From NCBI GenBank assembly GCA_001464475.1, contig LNDX01000027.1:1-48359 (forward strand): a stretch of 48,359 nt of DNA, read 5' to 3'. Every line of letters begins with the position of its first letter. Within the stretch, counting starts at the first letter, position 1. The notes beneath the pieces were generated by a model that saw only the letters and a program-made list of their open reading frames with translations, was not told where the DNA came from and did not search any database. The position numbers were made by a program, and so were the translations under genes. This document shows positions 35,108 to 43,677 of this stretch, piece by piece. The DNA comes from Flavobacteriaceae bacterium Ga0077528. Its GTDB lineage: Bacteria; Bacteroidota; Bacteroidia; Flavobacteriales; Flavobacteriaceae.

Positions 35108-36298
35108 CTAATTTTTTATAAGTTTTATAGTCTGAATTGAATTTCCTAATGAGATTTTTGCAAAGTAAATTCCACTATTGAATTGTGTTGTGTCAATAGT
35201 TATATTTTCAGATTTAATATTTGAATTAAAAATATTTTTTCCTAAAATATCCAAAATTTCAATTGATTCAATTATTTCTTTTGAAGAAAAATTCCAGTCT
35301 TTATTGGTTGGATTTGGATAAATAGTTAAATTTTTTAAGCTGAAATTACTATTTGATAATTGTTGCATAAACGTATAATTCCCGGTCGATTTATCAAAAG
35401 TTATAGAATAAGTTCCTGCAGTTACTGGAATATTTAATCCGTTTTGAGTCCCAGTTCCAGAGGGAAATGCTGCTGAACCCCAATTTGATGTCCAAAGATT
35501 ATCTTTTCTAAATTTTACTTCTCCATTATTTAGAACTAAATCAGAAATGCTATAGTTAAAACCATCAGTTGTCATTAAGTCGGTATCTGCAACATTAAAT
35601 CCATTTAAAGCAGTTCCAAGAATTCCAATACTCGGATAAGTAAAACTATAATTTCCATTTAATCTATTAAATGTAACAAACCATTCACCTCCAGAAATGA
35701 AAAGTGAAGGACCATTTGCAACTGCTGTTCCAGAAGGAAATATAGTACTGCCCCAAGTCAATGCAGAATCATTATCTTGTCTAAAGTAGGCATTACCGCT
35801 TGAAAAGTAAAAGCCTGATAAAGTGTAATTAATTCCATCAGTTGTATTCATATCAACATCAGGCGCTGTATATCCTAATTGAGAGTTAACCGCTGGACCC
35901 CAAATTCCAATACTTGGGAATGTAGTTCCTATGAAGGTATAAGTTGCATTTGTTCTATTAAATGTGATTGTATAAATACCAGCTTGAATAGGAATATTAT
36001 TAGTTCCATTTAAAATTCCAGTACCAGAAGGAAAATTTGTTCCTCCCCAATTTGTGGCCCAATCATAATCTTGACGAAATTTTAATTCACCATTTGATAA
36101 AGTGTAATCTGTTAAGGTATACGTTATTCCATCAGTTGTTGCCATGACTATATCAGTTCCCCAACCCGAACTTGCTGTTCCAATAATACTAATTGTTGGA
36201 TAAGTTGTAGATTCATTTTCAAGAATTCCAACTGTAGGTGAATAGTTTGCGTAAGAAATTCCAAAAAACAATAGAAATAGGAGTAATGTTTTTTTCAT
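35108..36298 (-). CDS. Secreted protein with three SusE/SusF-like repeats and a T9SS domain
   Basis: A 396-residue exported protein: signal peptide (about 1-17), three tandem repeats of about 92 residues (about 33-125, 126-216, 217-308), and a T9SS type A domain (about 320-396, LTIYPNPTNKDWNF ... GIYFAKISLG ... KLIKN). Each repeat has PSIGI.G, a TTDGI.Y turn, a GE.KFR.D..W..NWG core, FPSGT and AGTY.ITFN....YTF. This is the pattern of starch-binding SusE/SusF domains, so a glycan-binding surface protein is likely. It differs from real SusE/F, which are lipoproteins in a Sus operon; no SusC/D is near. Confidence 0.85.
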   Translation of the reverse strand: MKKTLLLFLLFFGISYANYSPTVGILENESTTYPTISIIGTASSGWGTDIVMATTDGITYTLTDYTLSNGELKFRQDYDWATNWGGTNFPSGTGILNGTNNIPIQAGIYTITFNRTNATYTFIGTTFPSIGIWGPAVNSQLGYTAPDVDMNTTDGINYTLSGFYFSSGNAYFRQDNDSALTWGSTIFPSGTAVANGPSLFISGGEWFVTFNRLNGNYSFTYPSIGILGTALNGFNVADTDLMTTDGFNYSISDLVLNNGEVKFRKDNLWTSNWGSAAFPSGTGTQNGLNIPVTAGTYSITFDKSTGNYTFMQQLSNSNFSLKNLTIYPNPTNKDWNFSSKEIIESIEILDILGKNIFNSNIKSENITIDTTQFNSGIYFAKISLGNSIQTIKLIKN

Positions 36299-36311
36299 TT
36301 TAATTATGTTT

Positions 36312-37904
36312 TTATAATTCTAATATGGTAAAGTTTGTTTCAAGAGGTTTTAAATTATCTATTATTTCAGAAATTAAATCTTTTCCAAATTCTAAGTAAA
36401 ATTCTGAAAAATTAGCTTTTCGCTCTTGAAGACTTTGACCTGGAAACAATTCGTTTTGTAGTGAAAAAATTCTCTCAAGTTTTTCTTTATGAATTCTTTT
36501 TTCAGCTTTCAAAAGGCGTTTTTCAAGATTATCTAAACCTTTTAATTGTTTGATTTCTTGAGCTTTTACTGCTCCTATAAATGATTTGTCGGTTTGATTA
36601 GCAATCGTGTACAAGTTATCAAATTGCTTTTTCAAATGTTCTTTTTGATCAGAAAAATCAATTGCAAATTCTGAAAACTCTTTAGTTTTTGAATCTAATA
36701 ATACTCTTTGATTTGAAAATAAATCACTCCATGATAGTTCTAATTTATCTGCTTTTTCAGCTTGCTTTCGTGTTGCTAAAAGAACCGAATTTCTTAGCAA
36801 CAGCATAGGAAAAGTGATGTTGTTTTCTTCAAAACTAGATTTTAATTCTAGCCAGTATGCTATTTCGCCACCGCCACCGATATAGCATAAATTTGGCAAA
36901 ATTACTTCTTGGTATAAAGGTCGTGTAATTACATTTGGACTAAACTTTTCAGGATGATTTTCTAATTCGGTTAGAATTTCACTTTCAGAAAATTGAGTTA
37001 AGGTGTTGTTTACTTTATAAAATCCTTTTTCAAAAATAATTCGTTCACGTAAATTATCTTCAATGTAAAATAAATTGATTTCACGCGGATTTACTTGTAC
37101 GAAATACTCTTTCAAAAGTTCGTTGGTTTCTGTAACTTTTTTAAATGAGGTTTGTTCTAAAAGCTCTTTTTTAACAAAAGGAATGAATAGTTTCTTTAAT
37201 TCAATGGAATCACCATCAATAATCACCAAACCTTCATTTTGGAACAATTCATTAGCCAAATATCGAGTAGCATCGGCTAAATTGGAATGTTTTAAATAAG
37301 CATTTTCAAATAGTTTTTTTAAAAAATTCGCATTATTTGAAGTTCCAATCTCTTTAGAAAATAAATCGAAAACTTTATTTAAACCTTCTGTAGACAATCT
37401 TCCAACAGGTCCAGTACTCTCACGATTCCATCTAAAAACTTTACCTAGGTAATTAAAATAATTGATTTCATCAAAATCATGATCTTCGGTAGCCATCCAA
37501 TAAATAGGTATGAAATTATGTTTAGGAAATTCTTTTTTTAATTGTTTGCAAAGATTGATTGTAGAAACAATTTTGTATAAAAAATACAATGGTCCTGTGA
37601 ATAAATTCAACTGATGGCCAGTTGTAATTGTGAAAGTGTTAGCGTTGTTTAAAAGTTTAATGTTGTTTAATGTTGTTTTGGAAACTTCAAAATTTTGATA
37701 TTGTTTTTCAAGTTCAGAAACTAAAATTTCTCTTTTACCATTGCTATTGAAGTTGCTACTTTTTTCTTCTATCTGACTTTTGAAATTCTCAATTTTCGGA
37801 AAATGATTGTAAAACGGCTTCAACTCTGACGTTTCATCTAAATAATCTATCATCAATTTAGTGAAATATCCTGAATTTTGGTACGTTATACAATCGCTAG
37901 GCAT
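36312..37904 (-). CDS. bshC: Bacillithiol biosynthesis cysteine-adding enzyme BshC
   Basis: Proposed to add cysteine to glucosaminyl-malate in the last step of bacillithiol synthesis. It has 530 residues, the family length. The tRNA-synthetase-like nucleotide fold has TITTGHQLNLFTGPLYFLYK (about 95-114, HxxH-like position) and FIPIYWMATEDHDFDEINYF, and a long coiled-coil C-terminal arm (about 385-470). bshA and bshB are not in the window. The gene is divergent from the radical SAM gene and 14 bases upstream of the T9SS gene. Confidence 0.93.
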   Translation of the reverse strand: MPSDCITYQNSGYFTKLMIDYLDETSELKPFYNHFPKIENFKSQIEEKSSNFNSNGKREILVSELEKQYQNFEVSKTTLNNIKLLNNANTFTITTGHQLNLFTGPLYFLYKIVSTINLCKQLKKEFPKHNFIPIYWMATEDHDFDEINYFNYLGKVFRWNRESTGPVGRLSTEGLNKVFDLFSKEIGTSNNANFLKKLFENAYLKHSNLADATRYLANELFQNEGLVIIDGDSIELKKLFIPFVKKELLEQTSFKKVTETNELLKEYFVQVNPREINLFYIEDNLRERIIFEKGFYKVNNTLTQFSESEILTELENHPEKFSPNVITRPLYQEVILPNLCYIGGGGEIAYWLELKSSFEENNITFPMLLLRNSVLLATRKQAEKADKLELSWSDLFSNQRVLLDSKTKEFSEFAIDFSDQKEHLKKQFDNLYTIANQTDKSFIGAVKAQEIKQLKGLDNLEKRLLKAEKRIHKEKLERIFSLQNELFPGQSLQERKANFSEFYLEFGKDLISEIIDNLKPLETNFTILEL

Positions 37905-38017
37905 GTTTGAATTTTTTTGTAAAAATACTTAAAAATCAAGTTCAAAATACATTCTCAAATTCACAAAAAATAGTTAAAACCTTAATTATTAATTTTACTT
38001 TTGCAAAAACATTTTCA

Positions 38018-40198
38018 TTGAAAGACCTTCTTCTAATAACGCCACCTTTTACCCAACTGAATACACCTTATCCAGCAACGGCTTATATTAAAGGTTTTCT
38101 GAATACTAAAGGAATTTCTGCTTTCCAAATGGATTTGGGAATTGAAGTTATTTTAGAACTTTTTTCTAAAGAAGGTTTGACAGCAATGTTTTCAACCTAC
38201 AACCTACAACCTACAACCCACAACTTAGAAAGAATTTATTCGCTCAAAGAAGATTATATCCAAACCATCGATGCTGTAATTGCATTTCTTCAAGGTAAAA
38301 ATTCTTCCTTTGCACGTCAAATTTGTAGTGGAAATTTCCTTCCCGAAGCTTCTCGATTTTCTCAATTAGACGATATGGAATGGGCTTTTGGAACTATGGG
38401 AATGCAAGACAAAGCCAAACATTTAGCCACATTATATTTAGAGGATTTGTCTGATTTTATTGTGGAATGTGTCGATGAAAATTTTGGTTTCAGTCGCTAT
38501 GCCGAACGTTTGGGAAGAAGCGCTAATTCGTTTGATGAATTGTATAATCATCTTAAAAGTGAACCAACTTACATCGATAAAATTACACTCAAAATTCTAA
38601 AAGATAGAGTAGCAGAAGTACAACCAAAACTAGTTTGCTTTTCTGTTCCTTTTCCAGGAAATTTATATAGTGCTTTTAGATGTGCGCAATTTATTAAAAC
38701 CCATTTTCCAAAGATTAAAATCGCAATGGGCGGTGGTTTTCCTAATACGGAACTTCGCGAACTTAAAGACCAACGTGTTTTTGAGTTCTTCGATTTTATA
38801 ACTTTAGATGATGGCGAACTTCCAATTGAGTTATTAACTTCTAATGTTCAAATTCCAAATTCCAATGAGTTTAAAAGAACATTTATATTAGAAAATAATA
38901 AAGTCACTTATATCAATAATTCCACAAAACCAGATTATAAACAAAGCGAAGTAGGAACTCCAGATTATTCTGATTTGCAACTTCAAAATTATATTTCGGT
39001 TATAGAAATTGCCAATCCAATGCACAGTTTGTGGAGCGATGGTCGTTGGAATAAACTCACTATGGCACACGGATGTTATTGGGGAAAATGTACGTTTTGT
39101 GATATTTCATTAGATTACATCAAATTATACGAGCCAATTGCTGCTAAAATTTTGGTAGATAGAATGGAGGAATTAATTGCGCAAACTGGTGAAAATGGAT
39201 TCCATTTTGTTGACGAAGCTGCGCCACCTGCATTGATGCGTGAAGTTGCACTAGAAATTATCAAAAGAAGATTAGTAGTTTCATGGTGGACCAATATTCG
39301 ATTTGAGAAAAGTTTTTCTGCCGATTTATGTGTTTTACTTAAAGCATCTGGTTGTATTGCGGTTTCAGGTGGTTTGGAAGTGGCTTCGGATAGACTTTTA
39401 GAACTAATCAAAAAAGGAGTAACGGTTGAACAAGTTGCACAAGTAACAAGAAATTTCACTGAATCTGGGATTATGGTGCATGCTTATTTGATGTATGGTT
39501 ATCCAACACAAACCGTTCAAGAAACTATTGATAGTTTGGAAATGGTGCGTCAACTTTTTGAATTAGGAATATTACAATCGGGTTTTTGGCATCAATTTGC
39601 CATGACAGCACATTCGCCTGTTGGAATGTTTCCTGAGGAATTTGGTGTAATTCCTGAACAAAACGAAATCACTTTTGCCAATAATGATATCAACTTTAAA
39701 GACAAAACCGGAATCAATCACGACAAATTTAGTTTTGGATTAAAGAAGTCATTGTTTAATTATATGCACGGAATTTGCTTCGACTATGATTTGCAAGATT
39801 GGTTTGATTTTAAGATTCCAAATACAAAAATCCCTTCCGATTATATTGTTTCTTGTCTTGAAAAAGAAATGGATTTCAACATAAAACCTTCAGCAAAAAT
39901 TGTTTGGATAGGAGGAAAGCCAACTTCAGAAACTTTTACAAAATCTAAAAAAGGAAACTCGTGGGAAATGACCAAATTGACTTTTCATGATAAAACGGAA
40001 ACGTTTGATATTTCTATAGAAAAAGACAAAGCCGTGTGGTTGACAAATACTTTAGAAAAAATCTCAGTTTATGGTGAATCCAAATCTACATTCACTCAAT
40101 TAAAATTAGATTTCGAAACACATTTTGAAGATTTCGAATTGTTTTGGTATTCAAAATCGATTGCTACTTTGAGAGATTTTGGACTTTTGGTTTTATAA
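38018..40198 (+). CDS. B12-binding-domain-type radical SAM protein with a CX4CX2C cluster motif
   Basis: A 726-residue protein. The N-terminal region (LKDLLLITPPFTQLNTPYPA ... FLNTKGI, later KIKIAMGGGFPNTELREL) resembles cobalamin-binding radical SAM proteins, though the usual DxHxxG is not clear. The radical SAM core has HGCYWGKCTFCD; the cluster cysteines 353, 358 and 361 are spaced CX4CX2C instead of CX3CX2C. Further blocks are GFHFVDEAAPPALM and VSGGLEVASDRLL. The product is unknown. I started at a TTG (38018) because homologues begin KDLLLITPPF and a TACTTTTG box at 37996-38003 precedes it. A heptamer repeat lies inside the gene at 38194-38221. Confidence 0.8.
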   Translation: MKDLLLITPPFTQLNTPYPATAYIKGFLNTKGISAFQMDLGIEVILELFSKEGLTAMFSTYNLQPTTHNLERIYSLKEDYIQTIDAVIAFLQGKNSSFARQICSGNFLPEASRFSQLDDMEWAFGTMGMQDKAKHLATLYLEDLSDFIVECVDENFGFSRYAERLGRSANSFDELYNHLKSEPTYIDKITLKILKDRVAEVQPKLVCFSVPFPGNLYSAFRCAQFIKTHFPKIKIAMGGGFPNTELRELKDQRVFEFFDFITLDDGELPIELLTSNVQIPNSNEFKRTFILENNKVTYINNSTKPDYKQSEVGTPDYSDLQLQNYISVIEIANPMHSLWSDGRWNKLTMAHGCYWGKCTFCDISLDYIKLYEPIAAKILVDRMEELIAQTGENGFHFVDEAAPPALMREVALEIIKRRLVVSWWTNIRFEKSFSADLCVLLKASGCIAVSGGLEVASDRLLELIKKGVTVEQVAQVTRNFTESGIMVHAYLMYGYPTQTVQETIDSLEMVRQLFELGILQSGFWHQFAMTAHSPVGMFPEEFGVIPEQNEITFANNDINFKDKTGINHDKFSFGLKKSLFNYMHGICFDYDLQDWFDFKIPNTKIPSDYIVSCLEKEMDFNIKPSAKIVWIGGKPTSETFTKSKKGNSWEMTKLTFHDKTETFDISIEKDKAVWLTNTLEKISVYGESKSTFTQLKLDFETHFEDFELFWYSKSIATLRDFGLLVL
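38194..38221 (+). repeat. Tandem heptanucleotide repeat inside the radical SAM gene
   Basis: Three exact copies of AACCTAC and one AACCCAC lie in tandem in the coding frame, encoding YNLQPTTHN-like residues. The 7-base unit is not a multiple of three, so gain or loss of one copy would shift the frame. Confidence 0.8.
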
Positions 40199-40608
40199 AA
40201 AAAACAGCATCAATTTTTTAGTTAGCCTTCAATTTAGCGGAACGTGACGAATTCAATAAATTAATGCAACAAAAAATAATTTAGTAAAAAATGATAAAAA
40301 ATTTGATAGTAGCTATCCAACTTAGGGAAGTTTTATCCAACGGAAATTCTATATCATAAAAATAAATGGGAAAAACAGATATAGTGCATTTTCACAACTA
40401 GACGTGAAGTGATTTTAATTCTAAGAAGTGATATTTGTAATTATAAAATTATAAACGCTACAATTATGAAATCTGTTTATCCAAATTCTAATTTATATCG
40501 TATATATAATCAACAAGAGTTGAAAAATTCTATTTCATAAACATTATATTTACACTGAAACAATGATATATATCATAAAATTAATAAATTTGTATAAAAA
40601 AAGATAAA
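40199..40608. other. Gene-free 410-base stretch upstream of the exported redox cluster
   Basis: AT-rich and without a supported gene. It contains a 24-codon reading frame (40466-40540) with no other support, a repeated TATATCATAAAA (40350-40361 and 40569-40580), the palindrome at 40563-40576 and a TAAATTTG -7 box at 40585-40592. Confidence 0.6.
40563..40576. promoter_or_regulatory. FNR/CRP-like palindrome before the ankyrin gene
   Basis: ATGATATATATCAT is a perfect 14-bp palindrome. Its core TGAT-N4-ATCA matches the FNR-type half-site arrangement. It lies nine bases upstream of the -7 box TAAATTTG (40585-40592), where the -33 element would be, and 33 bases before the TTG start codon. Confidence 0.5.
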
Positions 40609-41121
40609 TTGCGAAAGATTCTGTTAATTTTTTTATTGTCAATAAATGTCATTTTTGGACAAGACACAAACTGTTTTGATGTGGCTAGAAAGGGCAGTTT
40701 ATCTGATATTAAATCACTTTTTGAAAAAGATAAAAGCGTTGTTAACGCCATTGATGATAAAGGTTCAAGTATGCTTATATTAGCTTGTTATAGAGGTAAT
40801 GACGAAGTGGCGAATTTTTTAATTGGCAAAAAAGCAGAAGTAAATTATGTTTCAAAAAATGGAACAGCATTAATGGCTTGTGTTGTAAAAGGTGAATTTG
40901 AATTGGTAGATAAATTGCTTCTTAATGGAGCAAATATAGATTTAAAAGATCAAAACGGAATGACAGCATTGATGTTGGCAGTTCAATTTAATAATCCAGA
41001 AATGGTTAACAAATTATTACAAGAAAAGGCTAATAAAGAGCTAAAATGCAATCAAAATAAAACGGCTTTTGAATATGCCGTAGAATTTAATTACGAAGAA
41101 ATTATAAACTTGCTAAAATAA
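40609..41121 (+). CDS. Exported ankyrin-repeat protein
   Basis: A 170-residue protein with a signal peptide (about 1-18, MRKILLIFLLSINVIFG) and four ankyrin repeats (about 22-170), for example NGMTALMLAVQFNNPEMVNK and NGTALMACVVKGEFELVDKL. Ankyrin repeats bind proteins. In other bacteria periplasmic ankyrin proteins accompany catalases and other redox enzymes. The start is a TTG, supported by the signal peptide following immediately. It lies six bases before the DOMON gene and probably leads that transcription unit. Confidence 0.82.
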   Translation: MRKILLIFLLSINVIFGQDTNCFDVARKGSLSDIKSLFEKDKSVVNAIDDKGSSMLILACYRGNDEVANFLIGKKAEVNYVSKNGTALMACVVKGEFELVDKLLLNGANIDLKDQNGMTALMLAVQFNNPEMVNKLLQEKANKELKCNQNKTAFEYAVEFNYEEIINLLK

Positions 41122-41127
41122 ATTACT

Positions 41128-41892
41128 ATGAAAGAAATTACTATTTTATTATTTGCTCTTGCTTGCTTCAAGGGATTTTCACAATCGAAGACAACTGGTG
41201 TTATTAATTTAACATCTAACATGACGGCCAATTTTACTTTGAACAACTCAACATCCAAAGTGACTTTGATTTTAACAGGTCCATCAGATAGATGGTTTGC
41301 TCTCGGTTTAGGTGTTTCCTCTGGATTTTCAATGTCAGCTGGTGATGTTGTTGTTTATTCTACTTCATTAAATGATAGAAATTATGTTGGATTTGCTGCT
41401 CCAGCTGCCGATGCAAGTCAAGATTGGACTACGGTTTCTAATAATGTTGTGTCAGGTGTGAGAACATTGACTCTAGAAAGAGCACTTACAAATGCAGATA
41501 CTAACGATTTTCAATTACCTTATGCTTCAACAAATTCTATAAATGTAGCATGGGCACGTTCTGGATCGGCTTCAACATCTCTTGCTAATCATGGTGGTAC
41601 AAATAGAGGTTTTGCAACTGGTTCTTTCACAACTTTAGGTAAAGAAGATTTTTCTTTAAATGCTACTTCAATTTTTCCAAATCCTTCTTCTGGAGAATTT
41701 TCTATCAAAACTAAAACCAATCTATCTAAAGTTAACGTATATAGTCAAACAGGAGCTTTGGTTAAAACAATTGAAGTTACAGATGAATCTAACGAAGTTG
41801 AACTAAAAGTTAGCGGACTTCAATCTGGAGTTTACTTTTTAGAATTACAAAATGATTCTGAAAAATCTTGGAAAAAGGTTATTGTTAACTAA
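41128..41892 (+). CDS. DOMON-domain protein with T9SS type A sorting domain
   Basis: A 254-residue exported protein: signal peptide (1-19), a DOMON-like beta sandwich (about 22-165) and a T9SS domain (about 180-254, SIFPNPSSGEFSI ... GVYFLELQND ... KKVIVN). DOMON domains bind haem b or sugars. The sequence DRWFALGLGV, a Met in GFSMSAGDVV (Met69) and a His in LANHGGTNRGF (His155) sit where haem-binding members carry their axial Met and His ligands, so haem b is plausible. It would be placed on the cell surface by T9SS. Downstream genes encode a membrane OB-fold protein, a barrel and a cytochrome c. Confidence 0.78.
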   Translation: MKEITILLFALACFKGFSQSKTTGVINLTSNMTANFTLNNSTSKVTLILTGPSDRWFALGLGVSSGFSMSAGDVVVYSTSLNDRNYVGFAAPAADASQDWTTVSNNVVSGVRTLTLERALTNADTNDFQLPYASTNSINVAWARSGSASTSLANHGGTNRGFATGSFTTLGKEDFSLNATSIFPNPSSGEFSIKTKTNLSKVNVYSQTGALVKTIEVTDESNEVELKVSGLQSGVYFLELQNDSEKSWKKVIVN

Positions 41893-41956
41893 ATATAAGT
41901 AAAATCTATAAACAATAGAGTTTGCTTAATTGTGAACTCTATATTTTTTTAAAAAC

Positions 41957-42343
41957 ATGAGTAAAAAAGTAAAGTTATTAATTGGACTAATTGTGATTGT
42001 AGCTGCAGGTTATTTTGGATACAATTATATAATGACTGGTGGAGCTAGAGATATTCAAACTGAAAAATCGGAATTCACTACATCAGCAACTGATGTTTTT
42101 AGTGAGTTTTCAAATAACTCAGAAACTGCAACTGCCAAGTATTTGAACAAAACAGTTGAAATTTCAGGAAAAGTCACCAATGTTGGTGAAAACGTAATCA
42201 CTTTAGATGAGAAGGTTTCTTGTCAATTACAAGTAGCTGAAAAAGTTGCTATTGGAAGTCAAGTTAACATTAAAGGACGTGTAACTGGTTATGACGACCT
42301 TTTAGAAGAATTAAAATTAGATCAATGTTTAATCGTAAAATAA
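41957..42343 (+). CDS. Membrane-anchored OB-fold (tRNA_anti-like) protein
   Basis: A 128-residue protein with one N-terminal membrane helix (about 6-26, VKLLIGLIVIVAAGYFGYNY) and a periplasmic OB-like domain: ATAKYLNKTVEISGKVTNVGENVITLDEKVSCQL ... GSQVNIKGRVTGYDDLLEELKLDQC. The pattern fits the tRNA_anti-like OB family, which despite its name is often envelope-located in Bacteroidota. The function is unknown. The last cysteines (in VSCQL and DQCLIV) could form a disulfide. Part of the tight run with the DUF5777 gene. Confidence 0.72.
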   Translation: MSKKVKLLIGLIVIVAAGYFGYNYIMTGGARDIQTEKSEFTTSATDVFSEFSNNSETATAKYLNKTVEISGKVTNVGENVITLDEKVSCQLQVAEKVAIGSQVNIKGRVTGYDDLLEELKLDQCLIVK

Positions 42344-42354
42344 GAACAAGAAAA

Positions 42355-43218
42355 ATGAAATTATCTAAAATTGCTTTTTCAGTATTTTTTCTATTTGTAT
42401 TCGGATTTTCCAATGCACAAGATGATTTATTGAATGAATTAGATTCTGAGAATAAAGGAAAAAAGGAGATTGAAATTGCTGCATTCAAAGGTTTGCAAGT
42501 ATGTTCAATGCAATCAACAAAATTGGCAGCTAAAGGAGAATGGTATTTTTTAGTTTCACACAGATTTGGCGATTTAACAGATGGTTTAGATAACTTTTTT
42601 GGTTTAGACAATGCCTTAACTAAAATTGGAGGTTTGTATGGTGCAACCGATTGGCTAACTCTTGGTTTTTCTCGTCATACATTAAATAAAAACTATGAGT
42701 TTACTGCAAAGTATAAATTTGCAAACCAAGAAGTTAATGGATTTCCTGTAACAATTGTTGGTTACAATACTATGGACATCAATTCTAAATTAAGTAAAGA
42801 TGAATTTCCTGAATTAAAATCATCAAGCAGATTCGCTTTTAGTACGCAATTACCAATTTCAAGAAAATTTTCTAATAGTTTTTCGATGGAACTAAATCCA
42901 ATTTACATTCACAAAAACTTATATGAGCCATTATTTGAAGAAAAAGATAATTTTCTTTTAGCACTTGGCGGAAGATATAAATTGTCTAAAAGAATCAGTA
43001 TGAATATGGAATATGCAGCTCGATTGAATGCAAGAGAAACAAGTTTTTATCATAATCCTCTTTCAATTGGTATGGATATTGAAACAGGTGGACATATATT
43101 CCAATTGGTTTTCTCTAACAGTCAAGCAATGAATGATGTTAGTTATTTTACCAATGCTAACGGAATTACAGAAGGAAAAGGAATTTATTTTGGGTTTAAC
43201 ATGTATAGAGTATTCTAA
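42355..43218 (+). CDS. DUF5777 family outer-membrane beta-barrel protein
   Basis: A 287-residue protein with a signal peptide (about 1-21, ending FSNAQ) and many alternating amphipathic strands, ending in an aromatic residue (YRVF), as outer-membrane barrels do. Segments such as GEWYFLVSHRFGDLTDGLDNFFGLD, TDWLTLGFSRHTLNKNYEF and FSFSMELNPIYI-like strands match DUF5777. The family's role is not known. Position between the OB-fold and cytochrome genes (11 and 3 bases) suggests one complex or pathway. I began at the ATG at 42355, after the stop of the previous gene. Confidence 0.82.
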   Translation: MKLSKIAFSVFFLFVFGFSNAQDDLLNELDSENKGKKEIEIAAFKGLQVCSMQSTKLAAKGEWYFLVSHRFGDLTDGLDNFFGLDNALTKIGGLYGATDWLTLGFSRHTLNKNYEFTAKYKFANQEVNGFPVTIVGYNTMDINSKLSKDEFPELKSSSRFAFSTQLPISRKFSNSFSMELNPIYIHKNLYEPLFEEKDNFLLALGGRYKLSKRISMNMEYAARLNARETSFYHNPLSIGMDIETGGHIFQLVFSNSQAMNDVSYFTNANGITEGKGIYFGFNMYRVF

Positions 43219-43221
43219 ATT

Positions 43222-43569
43222 ATGAAAGCATTAAAAATTATAATAGTATTGATGATTGCCTGTTTTATTGGGTTTTCATGTGAGTCACAAACCTACACAG
43301 AAATTTCTGGAGAGGTTGCTAATCCAACATACACAGACAATGTAAAACCCATTATTGTAAACAATTGTTTGTCATGTCATAGCGTTGCAGGAGGCGAATT
43401 ACCAACAATGGAAACCTACGCACAAGTAAGAGATGCAGCAGAAAACGGAAACATGATTTGTAGAATTGACGACCAATCTTGTGGTGCAGTGATGCCACAA
43501 TCAGGAAGAATGCCACAAACAAGAATTAATACAATCAAAAAATGGGCAGCTAACGGATTTCCAAACTAA
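43222..43569 (+). CDS. Mono-haem cytochrome c lipoprotein
   Basis: A 115-residue lipoprotein with lipobox IGFSC (Cys20). The mature domain contains one haem c site, CLSCH (Cys49, Cys52, His53). A downstream MPQSGRMPQ gives a likely distal methionine (Met91 or Met97). Two more cysteines (80, 87) may form a disulfide. The fold resembles short cytochrome c domains at the ends of Bacteroidota multi-domain proteins (PIIVNNCLSCHS ... MPQ ... INTIKKWAANGFPN). It probably passes electrons in the periplasm or at the outer membrane. It starts three bases after the DUF5777 stop. Confidence 0.88.
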   Translation: MKALKIIIVLMIACFIGFSCESQTYTEISGEVANPTYTDNVKPIIVNNCLSCHSVAGGELPTMETYAQVRDAAENGNMICRIDDQSCGAVMPQSGRMPQTRINTIKKWAANGFPN

Positions 43570-43677
43570 AAAAAAATCGCTATGAAATCGCCATTAACAA
43601 AAAGTTTGCGTAAGCAAATACCTATAAATAAAAAGGCGATACCATATATGACTGCTAACAAATCAAATTTTACATAT

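Noticed and set aside
37907..38017. N-terminal extension of the radical SAM protein
   Set aside because: It starts within bases of the divergent bshC start, has no domain features and precedes the likely promoter at 37996-38003.
40466..40540. 24-codon reading frame in the gap before the ankyrin gene
   Set aside because: Too short, with no promoter or family support; noted only as content of the gap.
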